DNA of 64,000 nucleotides from Parapedobacter deserti (lineage in GTDB: Bacteria; Bacteroidota; Bacteroidia; Sphingobacteriales; Sphingobacteriaceae). The stretch is from contig NZ_JBHRTA010000030.1 in NCBI RefSeq assembly GCF_042646065.1, forward strand, positions 248,001-312,000, read 5' to 3'. Shown in pieces: positions 16,607 to 25,600 of the stretch. Numbering within the stretch: position 1 is the stretch's first letter; each line of letters begins with the position of its first letter. The position numbers and the translations under genes were made by a program. The notes beneath the pieces were generated by a model. It searched no databases. It had not been told where the DNA came from and was given only the letters and a program-made list of their open reading frames with translations.

Positions 16607-18847
16607 GTGAGGACATTATTACGTTTTTTACGGTTGTTGTTTTTCCATGTGCCGCTTGTTGGGCTTTCACTGTTTCCATTTCTGTCTTTTGCCTGGCCTG
16701 CATCAGGCGGGCTGGATACGACAGGGCAGCGTCCGTTGGACCCTGTGGCTTCGCGCTCGCTGACCGAGGTGCCGGATGGTTTTAGTTTAACATTGTTTGC
16801 GAGCGAGCCCGACATCGGTAAGCCGATCGCTATGAACTGGGACGAACGTGGCAGGCTTTGGATTATCGAAACCGTCGATTTTCCCAATAGCGTAACTGCG
16901 CAATCGGATAGCGGCGATGATAGGATTTTGATCTGCGAAGACCGTGACGGCGATGGTAGGGCGGACAACTTCACGGTATTTGCCGATGGATTAAATGTAC
17001 CGACTTCGTTTACGTTTGTGGAAGGAGGCGTACTCGTAGCCCAAGCTCCTCATTTTTTACTGTTAAAAGACTTGGATGGAGATGATGTTGCCGATAGCCG
17101 CGAGATCGTCATGACCGGTTGGGGTACGTTCGATGCACACGCGGGGCCTTCTAACCTGCAATACGGCTTGGACAACAAGGTGTGGGGAACGGTCGGCCAT
17201 TCCGGGTTTGACGGATACATCGAAGACCACCCAGCTAAGTTTAAGCAAGGGGTTTTTCGTTTTGACAGCGATGCAAGCCGCGGTGTGAAGGACTTTGAAT
17301 ACCTGGCGTCGACGTCAAACAATACCTGGGGACTCGGCTATTCCGAGGAATTTGACGTGTTCTTGTCGTGTACAAACAACGAGCATAGCATTTTTTTTGC
17401 CATACCGGCGGCTTATTACGCGAAAGCTGGTATCGAAGAACAGGGGGTCGAACCTATCAATAGTCATTACGCCATTCACCCGCTGGTCGATACATTGAAC
17501 CAAAAAGATGTAGTTGGTGGGTTTACAGCGGCTACTGGCCACAGCTTGTATACCGCGCGTAGTTTCCCGCGCCAATATTGGAACCGCGTTGCATTCATAT
17601 GTGAGCCAACCGGCCGATTGGTTCACAAGCACATCATCACCAGGCGAGGGTCGGGGTTTGCCGAAGTGGGTGATGGCAAGAATATACTGGCTAGTAGGGA
17701 TACGTGGTTTAGCCCCGTCGCAGCTAAAGTTGGTCCAGACGGCGCGCTATGGGTATTAGACTGGTATAACCACATGGTGCATCACCTGCCTGAACAAGAC
17801 GATCAACATGGCCAGGATCGGCGCGACTTGTTCAGGGGGCGTGTATATCGATTGGTTTATGATGAGGCTCCGGCTACGCAGATGCCGGCACTATCCGTCG
17901 ACCGTCCTGAAACACTGGTTCAGGCGATACAGCATGATAATATGTTTTGGCGTACCACCGCTCAGCGGCTCGTTGTTGAGCGGAACTACCGTGAGACGGC
18001 GCCGGCGTTGCGGCAATTGATTTCGGTAAATACTACGGATAAAATCCAAACAAACGGCGCTGCACTGCATGCTGTTTGGACGCTGAAAGGTTTAGGACTG
18101 ATAACGCCGCATGACCCGCAGAGCCTTCAGGCCGTCGTCCGTGCACTACGGCATGCTGCGCCCGGCGTCCGTAAAGCCGCCGTACAGACGCTCCCGATAG
18201 CATTGCCGGCGGTTTTAGACAGCATGGTTGCAGCAGGTGTCTTCTATGACGATGATGACCGGGTACGGCTTGCCGCCTACCTCGCGCTGGCTGACGCACC
18301 AACGTCTTTTCAGGTGAACCGCATTCTGGAAGAGGCAATGGCAGACCAACGCAATATCGATGACAAGTGGATCGCGGAAGCATTGAAAATAGGGGGGCGA
18401 ATACATGGATCCGTCAATATGGAAGGCCGCAAAGACGCCGATATAATAAGACCAACTCCGGACCAGCACATCGAAATTCGTTCAATTCGGGGCGGGCTTT
18501 CGTATGATCGGACGTATTTCTCCGTTAGAGCCAATTCACGGGTGCGGATAAAATTTAGCAATCCAAATTTCATGCAGCATAACCTCGTTATTATAAAGCC
18601 TGGCACCTTGGAAAGCGTACAGCAAGCAGCCGTTGCCTTAGCCCGCCAGCCGGATGGTGCCACACGGCAGTACATTCCGGCGTCGGATGATGTGCTATTC
18701 GCGGCTCCTCTGGTAAATCCAAACGAACATTTCGATCTTTCGTTCACTGCGCCGTCAACTCCGGGGCTGTACCCCTTTTTATGTACCTTTCCCGGTCATT
18801 CGCAGGTTATGCTCGGGGTGATGGAGGTAATTGATCAGGATATTTAG
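16607..18847 (+). CDS. PVC-type dehydrogenase with C-terminal cupredoxin
   Basis: The 746-residue protein starts at a GTG (16607), 11 bases after the previous stop; no ATG start fits. Residues 1-30 are a signal peptide (LLRFLRLLFFHVPLVGLSLF). The dehydrogenase propeller starts near residue 50 (VPDGFSLTLFASEPDIGKPIAMNWDERGRLWIIE, DRDGDGRADNFTVF). Helical HEAT-like repeats cover about 430-600. The C-terminal cupredoxin (about 630-746) has type-1 copper ligands His658 (MQHNL), Cys726, His731 and Met735 (CTFPGHSQVM). Ligand spacing Cys-x4-His-x3-Met is identical to that in the first gene of the operon, where the domain is N-terminal. It is predicted periplasmic. The substrate is unknown. Its stop overlaps that of the convergent protease gene by four bases. 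Confidence 0.87.
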   Translation: MRTLLRFLRLLFFHVPLVGLSLFPFLSFAWPASGGLDTTGQRPLDPVASRSLTEVPDGFSLTLFASEPDIGKPIAMNWDERGRLWIIETVDFPNSVTAQSDSGDDRILICEDRDGDGRADNFTVFADGLNVPTSFTFVEGGVLVAQAPHFLLLKDLDGDDVADSREIVMTGWGTFDAHAGPSNLQYGLDNKVWGTVGHSGFDGYIEDHPAKFKQGVFRFDSDASRGVKDFEYLASTSNNTWGLGYSEEFDVFLSCTNNEHSIFFAIPAAYYAKAGIEEQGVEPINSHYAIHPLVDTLNQKDVVGGFTAATGHSLYTARSFPRQYWNRVAFICEPTGRLVHKHIITRRGSGFAEVGDGKNILASRDTWFSPVAAKVGPDGALWVLDWYNHMVHHLPEQDDQHGQDRRDLFRGRVYRLVYDEAPATQMPALSVDRPETLVQAIQHDNMFWRTTAQRLVVERNYRETAPALRQLISVNTTDKIQTNGAALHAVWTLKGLGLITPHDPQSLQAVVRALRHAAPGVRKAAVQTLPIALPAVLDSMVAAGVFYDDDDRVRLAAYLALADAPTSFQVNRILEEAMADQRNIDDKWIAEALKIGGRIHGSVNMEGRKDADIIRPTPDQHIEIRSIRGGLSYDRTYFSVRANSRVRIKFSNPNFMQHNLVIIKPGTLESVQQAAVALARQPDGATRQYIPASDDVLFAAPLVNPNEHFDLSFTAPSTPGLYPFLCTFPGHSQVMLGVMEVIDQDI

Positions 18848-19305
18848 CCGCTATTTCTTTTAAAGATTCGACTGTTTTTTCGTTGCCGCAATGTCAATGT
18901 GCTTTTTCGGTAATCAATAACCCCGCCGTGGCGGGTGAGGATATCGCCGCCAATGACTCCGATGACAGGTTCAATATCCAGCTGCTCATAGGCATAGTTA
19001 ATCGTGGATAGGTCGAGCACGGCGACTTCGTAACATTTCAGATGAAGTCCGCCGATCTGCAGGTCGGGTATCTTAAGGATAAAGCTCTCCATGGATGTAG
19101 TGCCTAAGCCCGTTGAAACCATGTCGGTATGCTGCAACACCATGTCTTCTTGTAGGTGTGTCTCCACAGTGGCCTTATCAAATACTGTTTTAGAAGCTCC
19201 CGTGTCCAGTACAGCCTTAAATCCCTTGCCAAAAACAATGACTTCCAGCACCAAGTGGAAGCCATCGTCTTGCAGGTTCAATAACGTCAGGGGGACAGAT
19301 ACCAT
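18844..19305 (-). CDS. retropepsin-like aspartyl protease family protein
   Basis: The 153-residue protein has a single DTGAS motif (33-37 within AVLDTGASKTVFD), followed by a second half with VIGVIGGDILTRHGGVIDY. That layout matches single-domain retropepsin-like proteins, which work as dimers with one Asp from each chain. There is no signal peptide, so it is predicted cytoplasmic. It starts three bases after the malate dehydrogenase stop, which indicates one transcript. Its target is unknown. A non-proteolytic role is possible, since many bacterial members are untested. Confidence 0.82.
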   Translation of the reverse strand: MVSVPLTLLNLQDDGFHLVLEVIVFGKGFKAVLDTGASKTVFDKATVETHLQEDMVLQHTDMVSTGLGTTSMESFILKIPDLQIGGLHLKCYEVAVLDLSTINYAYEQLDIEPVIGVIGGDILTRHGGVIDYRKSTLTLRQRKNSRIFKRNSG

Positions 19306-19308
19306 TGA

Positions 19309-20247
19309 TTACAGTACCCCGATTTCCTTCAGCACATTGTTCATATTGCGTACGGCCTCTGTGCTTTTGGCAAATGCGGCCTTTTCTTCATCATCCAGCG
19401 GAAGGTCGAGGATGCGTTCCCAACCGTTTCTGCCCAAAACAACAGGGACCCCGAGATTAATATCTTGTTGTCCGTATTCGCCTTCAAGGTACACTGAAGC
19501 GGTGAAGAGTTTCTTCTGGTCACGAACGATGCTTTCCACCACCGCGGCACCTGAAGCGCCAGGGGCGTACCAGGCCGAGGTGCCGATGAGCTTGGTGAGT
19601 GTAGCCCCTCCGACCATCGTGTCGGCCACGATCTGCTGTTGTTCTTCTGCCGATAGGTACTGGGTCACCGGTATGCTGTTCCAAGTAGCATGTTTGATGA
19701 GCGGAATCATGGTGGTATCTCCATGACCGCCTATGACGATGGCATTAAGGTCGGCAGGTGAGGCGTTAAGCCGTAAACTGAGCTGATACCTGAAGCGGGA
19801 AGAGTCCAATGTGCCGCCCATGCCGATAATCCGGTTCTTTGTCAACCCGGTAGCCTTCAGTGCTAAATACGTCATGGTGTCCATTGGGTTGGAAACGACT
19901 ACGAGAATGATGTCAGGCGAGTGCTTCAACAGATTTTCAGCTACATTGCGCACGATGTTAGCATTGGTCCCAATGAGTTCCTCGCGGGTCATTCCTGGTT
20001 TTCGAGGGATTCCGGACGTGATGACGGCTACGGCAGAACCTGCTGTCTGGCTGTAATCATTGGTAACACCGGTGATCTTGGAATCAAATCCCAATAGGGC
20101 TGCGGTCTGTGAGATGTCTTGCGCCTTCCCTTCTGCCAACCCTTCTTTGATGTCCAACAAGATCACTTCTTCTGCGAGTTCTTTCCGGACTATGTTGTCC
20201 GCGGTGGTGGCACCGACTGCCCCCGCACCTACAACGGTTATCTTCAT
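19309..20247 (-). CDS. mdh: malate dehydrogenase
   Basis: The 312-residue cytoplasmic enzyme is of the LDH-like malate dehydrogenase type. It has the NAD-binding GAGAVG (7-12), an acidic residue at the end of the second strand (Asp32, NAD preference), the mobile loop IPRKPGMTREEL with substrate-binding Arg82 and Arg88, Asn120 in VSNPMD, Arg151 in LDSSRFR and catalytic His175 in GGHGDTTM. It converts malate and oxaloacetate in the citric acid cycle. Arg82 in place of Gln at the specificity position supports malate over lactate. It follows the TamA-like gene by 62 bases and is probably cotranscribed with the downstream protease-like gene. Confidence 0.97.
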   Translation of the reverse strand: MKITVVGAGAVGATTADNIVRKELAEEVILLDIKEGLAEGKAQDISQTAALLGFDSKITGVTNDYSQTAGSAVAVITSGIPRKPGMTREELIGTNANIVRNVAENLLKHSPDIILVVVSNPMDTMTYLALKATGLTKNRIIGMGGTLDSSRFRYQLSLRLNASPADLNAIVIGGHGDTTMIPLIKHATWNSIPVTQYLSAEEQQQIVADTMVGGATLTKLIGTSAWYAPGASGAAVVESIVRDQKKLFTASVYLEGEYGQQDINLGVPVVLGRNGWERILDLPLDDEEKAAFAKSTEAVRNMNNVLKEIGVL

Positions 20248-20309
20248 ACGGCTATCTATTATTATTTGGTTTTTACACTATACATCGAATGGTAGCTAAG
20301 GTAGTGATA

Positions 20310-22619
20310 TTAGAACGGATATCCAATCGCCAAGTTAAATACTAGGTTGCGTTTACGCCAGTCGCTATCCCTGAAATTGATTTCATCAAACACCCAGCGT
20401 TCTCCGGCTGGACGGTATGGAATACGCAACGGAGTGGCTAGGTCGGTACGGATTACTAGAAAACTCAAATCGAACCGCAGACCCAGCCCGGCGCCCACCG
20501 CCATCTCTTTGATGAAGTTTCTGCTAAACGCTGCACCGGGCTTTTCCGGGTTGGCATGTTGTAACCAGATATTACCAGCATCGATAAAGGCTGCCCAATG
20601 AAGGATACTGGCCAGTTTTGCACGATATTCCGTATTAAGCTCAATTTTGATATCTCCGGTTTGGTCGGCGAAGAAGTTGTCTTCTCCATAAAACTCCGGG
20701 GTATAGGAGCCCGGCCCCAATGTCCTCGCACGAAATGCCCTTATCCCGTTCGGTCCGCCGGAAAAGAACTGTTTCACATACGGGAGTTGGGTCGAATTGC
20801 CGTATGAATAGCCAAAGCCAGCCATTGCCCGCGACGCCAGTGTCGAGTTCGTTCCCAGTTTCATATAATGTCTGAAATCGGCCTCCGTTTTTATGTACTG
20901 AGAGAAGTTGGCGTTGAAGATCTGATATTGCCGCCCTTCGCGTACGTTAGCACCTCGGATAAGCCCGTACAGGTTGGCAGACAGGTCCACGCCTCCCTTG
21001 AAATAATACGTATGGGTGAGGTCAGTCCGCGTAGTATTGGTCCGGGTATATTGGTAAATCGGACCGAACGTAAACTGCGGCTCAATGGCGTGCCGGAGCG
21101 GGGGTACCGTGTCCAACAGGGCCTGGTAAGAGTCGGAGATATTCCAGGGCTGCACATAGGCGACTTCAAGCACCTTCAGCTCATGTTCTTTTTCAAGGTT
21201 TTCTCTCCATTGGTATCCGAATGAAAACCGCAGGGCGTTCAAGCTGTAGGCGGTGCGGCGACTCAGGAATTCGTAGCCGGCCGTGAATACGGTCCGCGGG
21301 ACAAACCGTTTGGTAGGTTGCCACCGGTATGGCGCAATCATACGAGGGAAAGAGAGGCTCGTTTCAATACCGTAGCGGTAAAAACTTGAATTGAGGTTGA
21401 CATTACCTCCTGTCTGTGTTTCGAAGCCACCGTATACCGTAAAGGTGAGCAACTCTGCGCTTTTAAAGGCATTGCGATGCTGCCAGTTGACGTTGATCTC
21501 CGAACCGTTATACACCGCTGCAGTTTTTCCGAGCAACTCGACGCGGAGTCCTCTTTTCGGCATCGGTGTCAGGTAATAATAGGCATCCAACTGGTTCGCC
21601 TTCCCCGTGTCTACGTCTACAAACTCATTGCGTACGAAGCGAAAGCTGCCCATTCCCACCAGTTGCCTGATGGTGCGGTTGTGATTGCCGCGCGTATATA
21701 GTTCGCCGCGCCTGAATATCATGGCATTCGCAAGTGCAAATCTCCGGAATGTGTATTCCGGATCAACAATGTGATACTGCCCACGGTAAAGTTCTGCCTC
21801 TCGCGGATCGGCGCGTTGATACCCGCCCTGAGTCAGGGTATAGTTCGGATAAATGAAAATATTATTGATGTAATAGGGGCGCTTAGCCTTCGCCGGAGTT
21901 TCCGTTTTGACCATCACATAGAGGTCCACTTGATGATCGGCCGAGACGCTGTCAACCTCGACGATCAGGTAATCGGGATTGAAATAATAGTATCCCTTGT
22001 TTTTTAGGGCATAGTCTATCCGCTCCCGCTCGGCAATGATATTATCGAGGTTATACGGTCTGCCCACTTGCAGTAAAGACTGGGGTTCTGTTGATTTGAT
22101 GGCTTTCCCTAGTTCGCTGCTGTCCACATCAAAAGTTACCGATTTAATCCGGTAGATGATATGCGGCGCAGCAGTGTAGGTGACAGTGGCTTTTCGCTTA
22201 TTGATGGTCGTGTCGGACGTAACCTGTGCTTGGAAAAAGCCCAGGTTTTCCAGGCGGTTGCGGAGCAAATTCTCGTTATACTCACGGTTTACATCGCTCA
22301 GCAGCACAGGAGCTTGTCCAACTTTGTTTTTCAGCCAGTTTCGGAATCCGCGGTCGCTCTGTGGTTCCCCAGCGATATTGTAAAGGTATAACTGGGGCCG
22401 CATGCCTAAGATAGTCGTATTGGGTTGAGGCCGCAATAAATTTTCAAGATTATCGCTCAATGGCTTGATATACTGCTTCGGTATGGTATCCGTTTCGATT
22501 TCGACCTCGCCTTTTACATACAGGTGCTCCCCATCCGGGAGATATTTGATGTTGCTGCAACTGGCTAAATACCATAGGACAGCAATGGCATAGCTCATCC
22601 GTATAAGGCTATTGCCCAT
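20310..22619 (-). CDS. TamA/BamA-type outer-membrane protein (Omp85 superfamily)
   Basis: The preferred start is the ATG at 22619 (MGNSLIRMSYA), giving 769 residues and a lipoprotein signal with Cys21 (YLASC); a longer frame upstream would only add charged residues read from the end of the TamB-like gene. After KYLPDGEHLYVKG come POTRA-like repeats (about 30-330) and then a 16-stranded Omp85 barrel, with the late FNLAIGYPF ending in Phe. SGGPNGIRAFRARTLGPGSY matches the lid-lock region (xRGF-like, here IRAF). It is predicted to act with the TamB-like protein, whose stop overlaps this start by 11 bases, in outer-membrane protein insertion or lipid transport. Confidence 0.92.
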   Translation of the reverse strand: MGNSLIRMSYAIAVLWYLASCSNIKYLPDGEHLYVKGEVEIETDTIPKQYIKPLSDNLENLLRPQPNTTILGMRPQLYLYNIAGEPQSDRGFRNWLKNKVGQAPVLLSDVNREYNENLLRNRLENLGFFQAQVTSDTTINKRKATVTYTAAPHIIYRIKSVTFDVDSSELGKAIKSTEPQSLLQVGRPYNLDNIIAERERIDYALKNKGYYYFNPDYLIVEVDSVSADHQVDLYVMVKTETPAKAKRPYYINNIFIYPNYTLTQGGYQRADPREAELYRGQYHIVDPEYTFRRFALANAMIFRRGELYTRGNHNRTIRQLVGMGSFRFVRNEFVDVDTGKANQLDAYYYLTPMPKRGLRVELLGKTAAVYNGSEINVNWQHRNAFKSAELLTFTVYGGFETQTGGNVNLNSSFYRYGIETSLSFPRMIAPYRWQPTKRFVPRTVFTAGYEFLSRRTAYSLNALRFSFGYQWRENLEKEHELKVLEVAYVQPWNISDSYQALLDTVPPLRHAIEPQFTFGPIYQYTRTNTTRTDLTHTYYFKGGVDLSANLYGLIRGANVREGRQYQIFNANFSQYIKTEADFRHYMKLGTNSTLASRAMAGFGYSYGNSTQLPYVKQFFSGGPNGIRAFRARTLGPGSYTPEFYGEDNFFADQTGDIKIELNTEYRAKLASILHWAAFIDAGNIWLQHANPEKPGAAFSRNFIKEMAVGAGLGLRFDLSFLVIRTDLATPLRIPYRPAGERWVFDEINFRDSDWRKRNLVFNLAIGYPF

Positions 22620-25600
22620 TGTCGCCTCCTTCTTCTTGTGATGCGTTTTCGTCTTGGTCGTCCCGTATGGCGACATTTTTCTGGCCACTGGGTGAGGTGA
22701 GCGGCATACGGTTTTCTTGCGGGCCATTCAGGGTCTGCCGGTTTTGCTCTTCCTGCCGTCTTTCTTGTAACCGTTCGCGAAACTCCGGATCGTTGCGCTG
22801 CAGGCTGTCGATGATCACTTTCCGCACGCTGTCGCGGTACGCTGAGTCAGTTTCCATGCGTTCCACATCCCAGCGTCTCCTAAACCGACGGCTTTCCGTA
22901 TCAAATTCATCGGCGTACGCGTCTTGTCTATTGAATATCTCCCTGAATCGGTCGTAATCCATACTTATGATAAGGCCGAGACCCGTTTCCACAAACTGCC
23001 CCTGAAGCGTTACCTGATATTGGTTTTTCCGGTATGCCCGTGCGATGTACCGGCCATCCTCGGACAGCTGGTAGTCCACCGCGATGTCTCCTGCGATATT
23101 TGTTGTTTGCTCACCTGGCCGCGCGTTGCCTTCCAACTCGAAGTTAGAACCTACGGAAACTTTCATCCTGTCGTTAAATAGCATCTTGGATACCCCGACG
23201 TTCAAGTCTGTTCGGTTCTGGCCGCTACCTGTGGTGTAGTCCTGCTCAGATTGCAGGCTGAAATCGAATTCCACACCTTGAATGAGGTCGCCGGCCAAAC
23301 GGTTGAGCTGACCGCTGAGGAAGGAACTTACCGTATTACGGGCAATAGCTTCTGCGCCGCCGCCCCCCGATAAACTTTCAAAGGGATTGGCCGCCATAAA
23401 GCGCCCGAGCACGATAAGTGAAAAAACCTGCTTGTTCATCTCCGATTCGTTTTCCCGCAATTGCGTCAGTCCGGTGTTGACCTTGCCCGCCACGTCTTGA
23501 GAAATCATTGCATTATCTTCGTCCAAATCGATATCAAACCGAAGCTGTGGTTGAAACAGTTGCTCGGTGATATGCATATTGACATTGAAGGGCACACGTT
23601 GTTTATATAAATTCGGTTGTCCCGATCCGATCTGGTTTTGTACCAATTCCAAGGTTGGAGCTTTCAGGTTGTACACTGCCGTAATATCCAACCTGGCATC
23701 CATCGGGTCGCCTGTCCAGGAAAGCGTACTTCCCTGCCGGAACTGAAACACCCGTTTTACCGGCCCAAAAGAAAAAGAATAATTTCCTTTCTCAACAGTG
23801 TATGTGCCGTTAAGCGTAATGTCTCCGCTTGGATCCATGCCGGCATTCAACTCGGCCTCTCCTTGAACGGTCAGCGCATCCTGGCTTCCTGGATCGATGA
23901 CGATAGTGAAAACTGCATTTTTATCTGTTGAAACGTTCACCGACAGGTTTACGCCTGCCAGTTCGGTGTGTTTAAGCGAATCCACCTTGGCAAATACATT
24001 AGCTCTTACGGTATCGCTCCGGTCCACAAAGCGGACGATGCCCTGCCGGTCTACCATGCCCGGGTCGTCATTGGGCATCACAAACGTAACATTGGTATCA
24101 TCATTCACCCGCAGCGTTCCACTCACTTTCGGGTTGTTCATGTCGCCTTGAATACGAAGGTTGCTTGAAATAAAGAGCTTGCCGTAGTACATGTCGTTGT
24201 CCTGTTGCGAAGAATTCAGGACCTGAAAATCGTTAGCAACGAGTGTGAGCCCAAACTCAAAGTCGGAATAGGTAGTTGTATTCACTGCTCCGTTGAGTAC
24301 GGCTGCGTTGCCTACGCTGTCTTCCAGCCGGAATTTGTTGAAACGAAGTCCCTTGTCGTTAAAGACGATGCTTTGTTCATCAATATTGAATGTCGCGTTG
24401 AGCATGGCCACATTGAGACTGGCTTGATCAAACAGCAATGCGCCGTTGATACGGGGCTGATTCGGCGATCCCGTAATAGCTAATTTTCCGTTGACTGCGC
24501 CTGTGGTATTCCTTAGATAGCCCAAACTGAATGCTTCGAGGGTGCGCATGGACAGCGGATTGACATTGAGCGTAAAATCCAACTGGGCGTCCCTATCCGG
24601 TGGGCTGATGAAGTCGCCTGTGAGCTTCACATCATTACCATTACCCGTGATGCTGATATCGGCCGCAAATACGTTTTCACGTTCGTTATTCACTTTCAGG
24701 TTGATGTCGCCCACGGTATCATTGCCAAGATAAAATCGGTCGATCGTAATATCAGAGACAAAAACCGGGGACGCGTCGAGCCGCGATACGGTTGCTGATC
24801 CGTTTATGCCCCCACCCATATCCAACACTTCACTTTCAAGTATCTTGCTGAACGTTTCGATTCTGAAGTTATTAAAAACCAAGTCGAGCGGAGCGTTGCG
24901 CGTCGAATCTTGGGATTGCAACGTCATTTCCTGTCCATTGTTACTCAAGATGAATTGATGCGCAAGCAGGCCGTCATTGCCGAAAAAAATACGGTTCTGC
25001 GGTTCCACCTGCCATTGCTCGTAGTTGAGCATAAGGCCATCTTCTTTCAGGATAAACAAGAAATTGCCCGCATCGACGTTGAGTGCCATGCCGAGGTGAT
25101 AGCGTTCCTTGTCGGCATTATCTTTGATCCATAGGCCGAAATCGAGCTGGTTTTTAACGATGGTGCCGCTGAGTAACGTGTTGACCAGCTCTACGTTGCC
25201 AAAGCCGATACGATTGATCAACACGGTATAATACAATGTGCTATCAAAGGTGTTGATGTCGAAACCAACTTGATCGATAGTGGTGCCGGCATACACGACT
25301 TGTGGTGCTGTTGCTTTTACAAGTAAGCGCTTTTCCTCGCTGTTGAACGACCCGTCTAAGGTGATATCGTCCATCGCTGTCAGCTCAGGCAGTAAACCCC
25401 GGATAAAATGCGAACGAGTAAATTGTGCACTAAAATCAAATCGCTGTGGGGCATACTCGAAAACCGGTGCTATCGAATCTGGCTGATAGTACGCCGCGAC
25501 AATGTCCTGCACGGAAGCTCCCAGCTCGCTGAGCTTAAAATTGCCGATCATGTGGGCATTAAGAAACTCTGATCGCAATTGGAGCAGGTTGGAACTGTCT

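Noticed and set aside
15516..16703. A 395-codon minus-strand frame opposite the FG-GAP gene
   Set aside because: The FG-GAP gene on the plus strand has seven calcium loops; the opposite frame has no recognisable feature and arises from the repeated GAT-rich codons.
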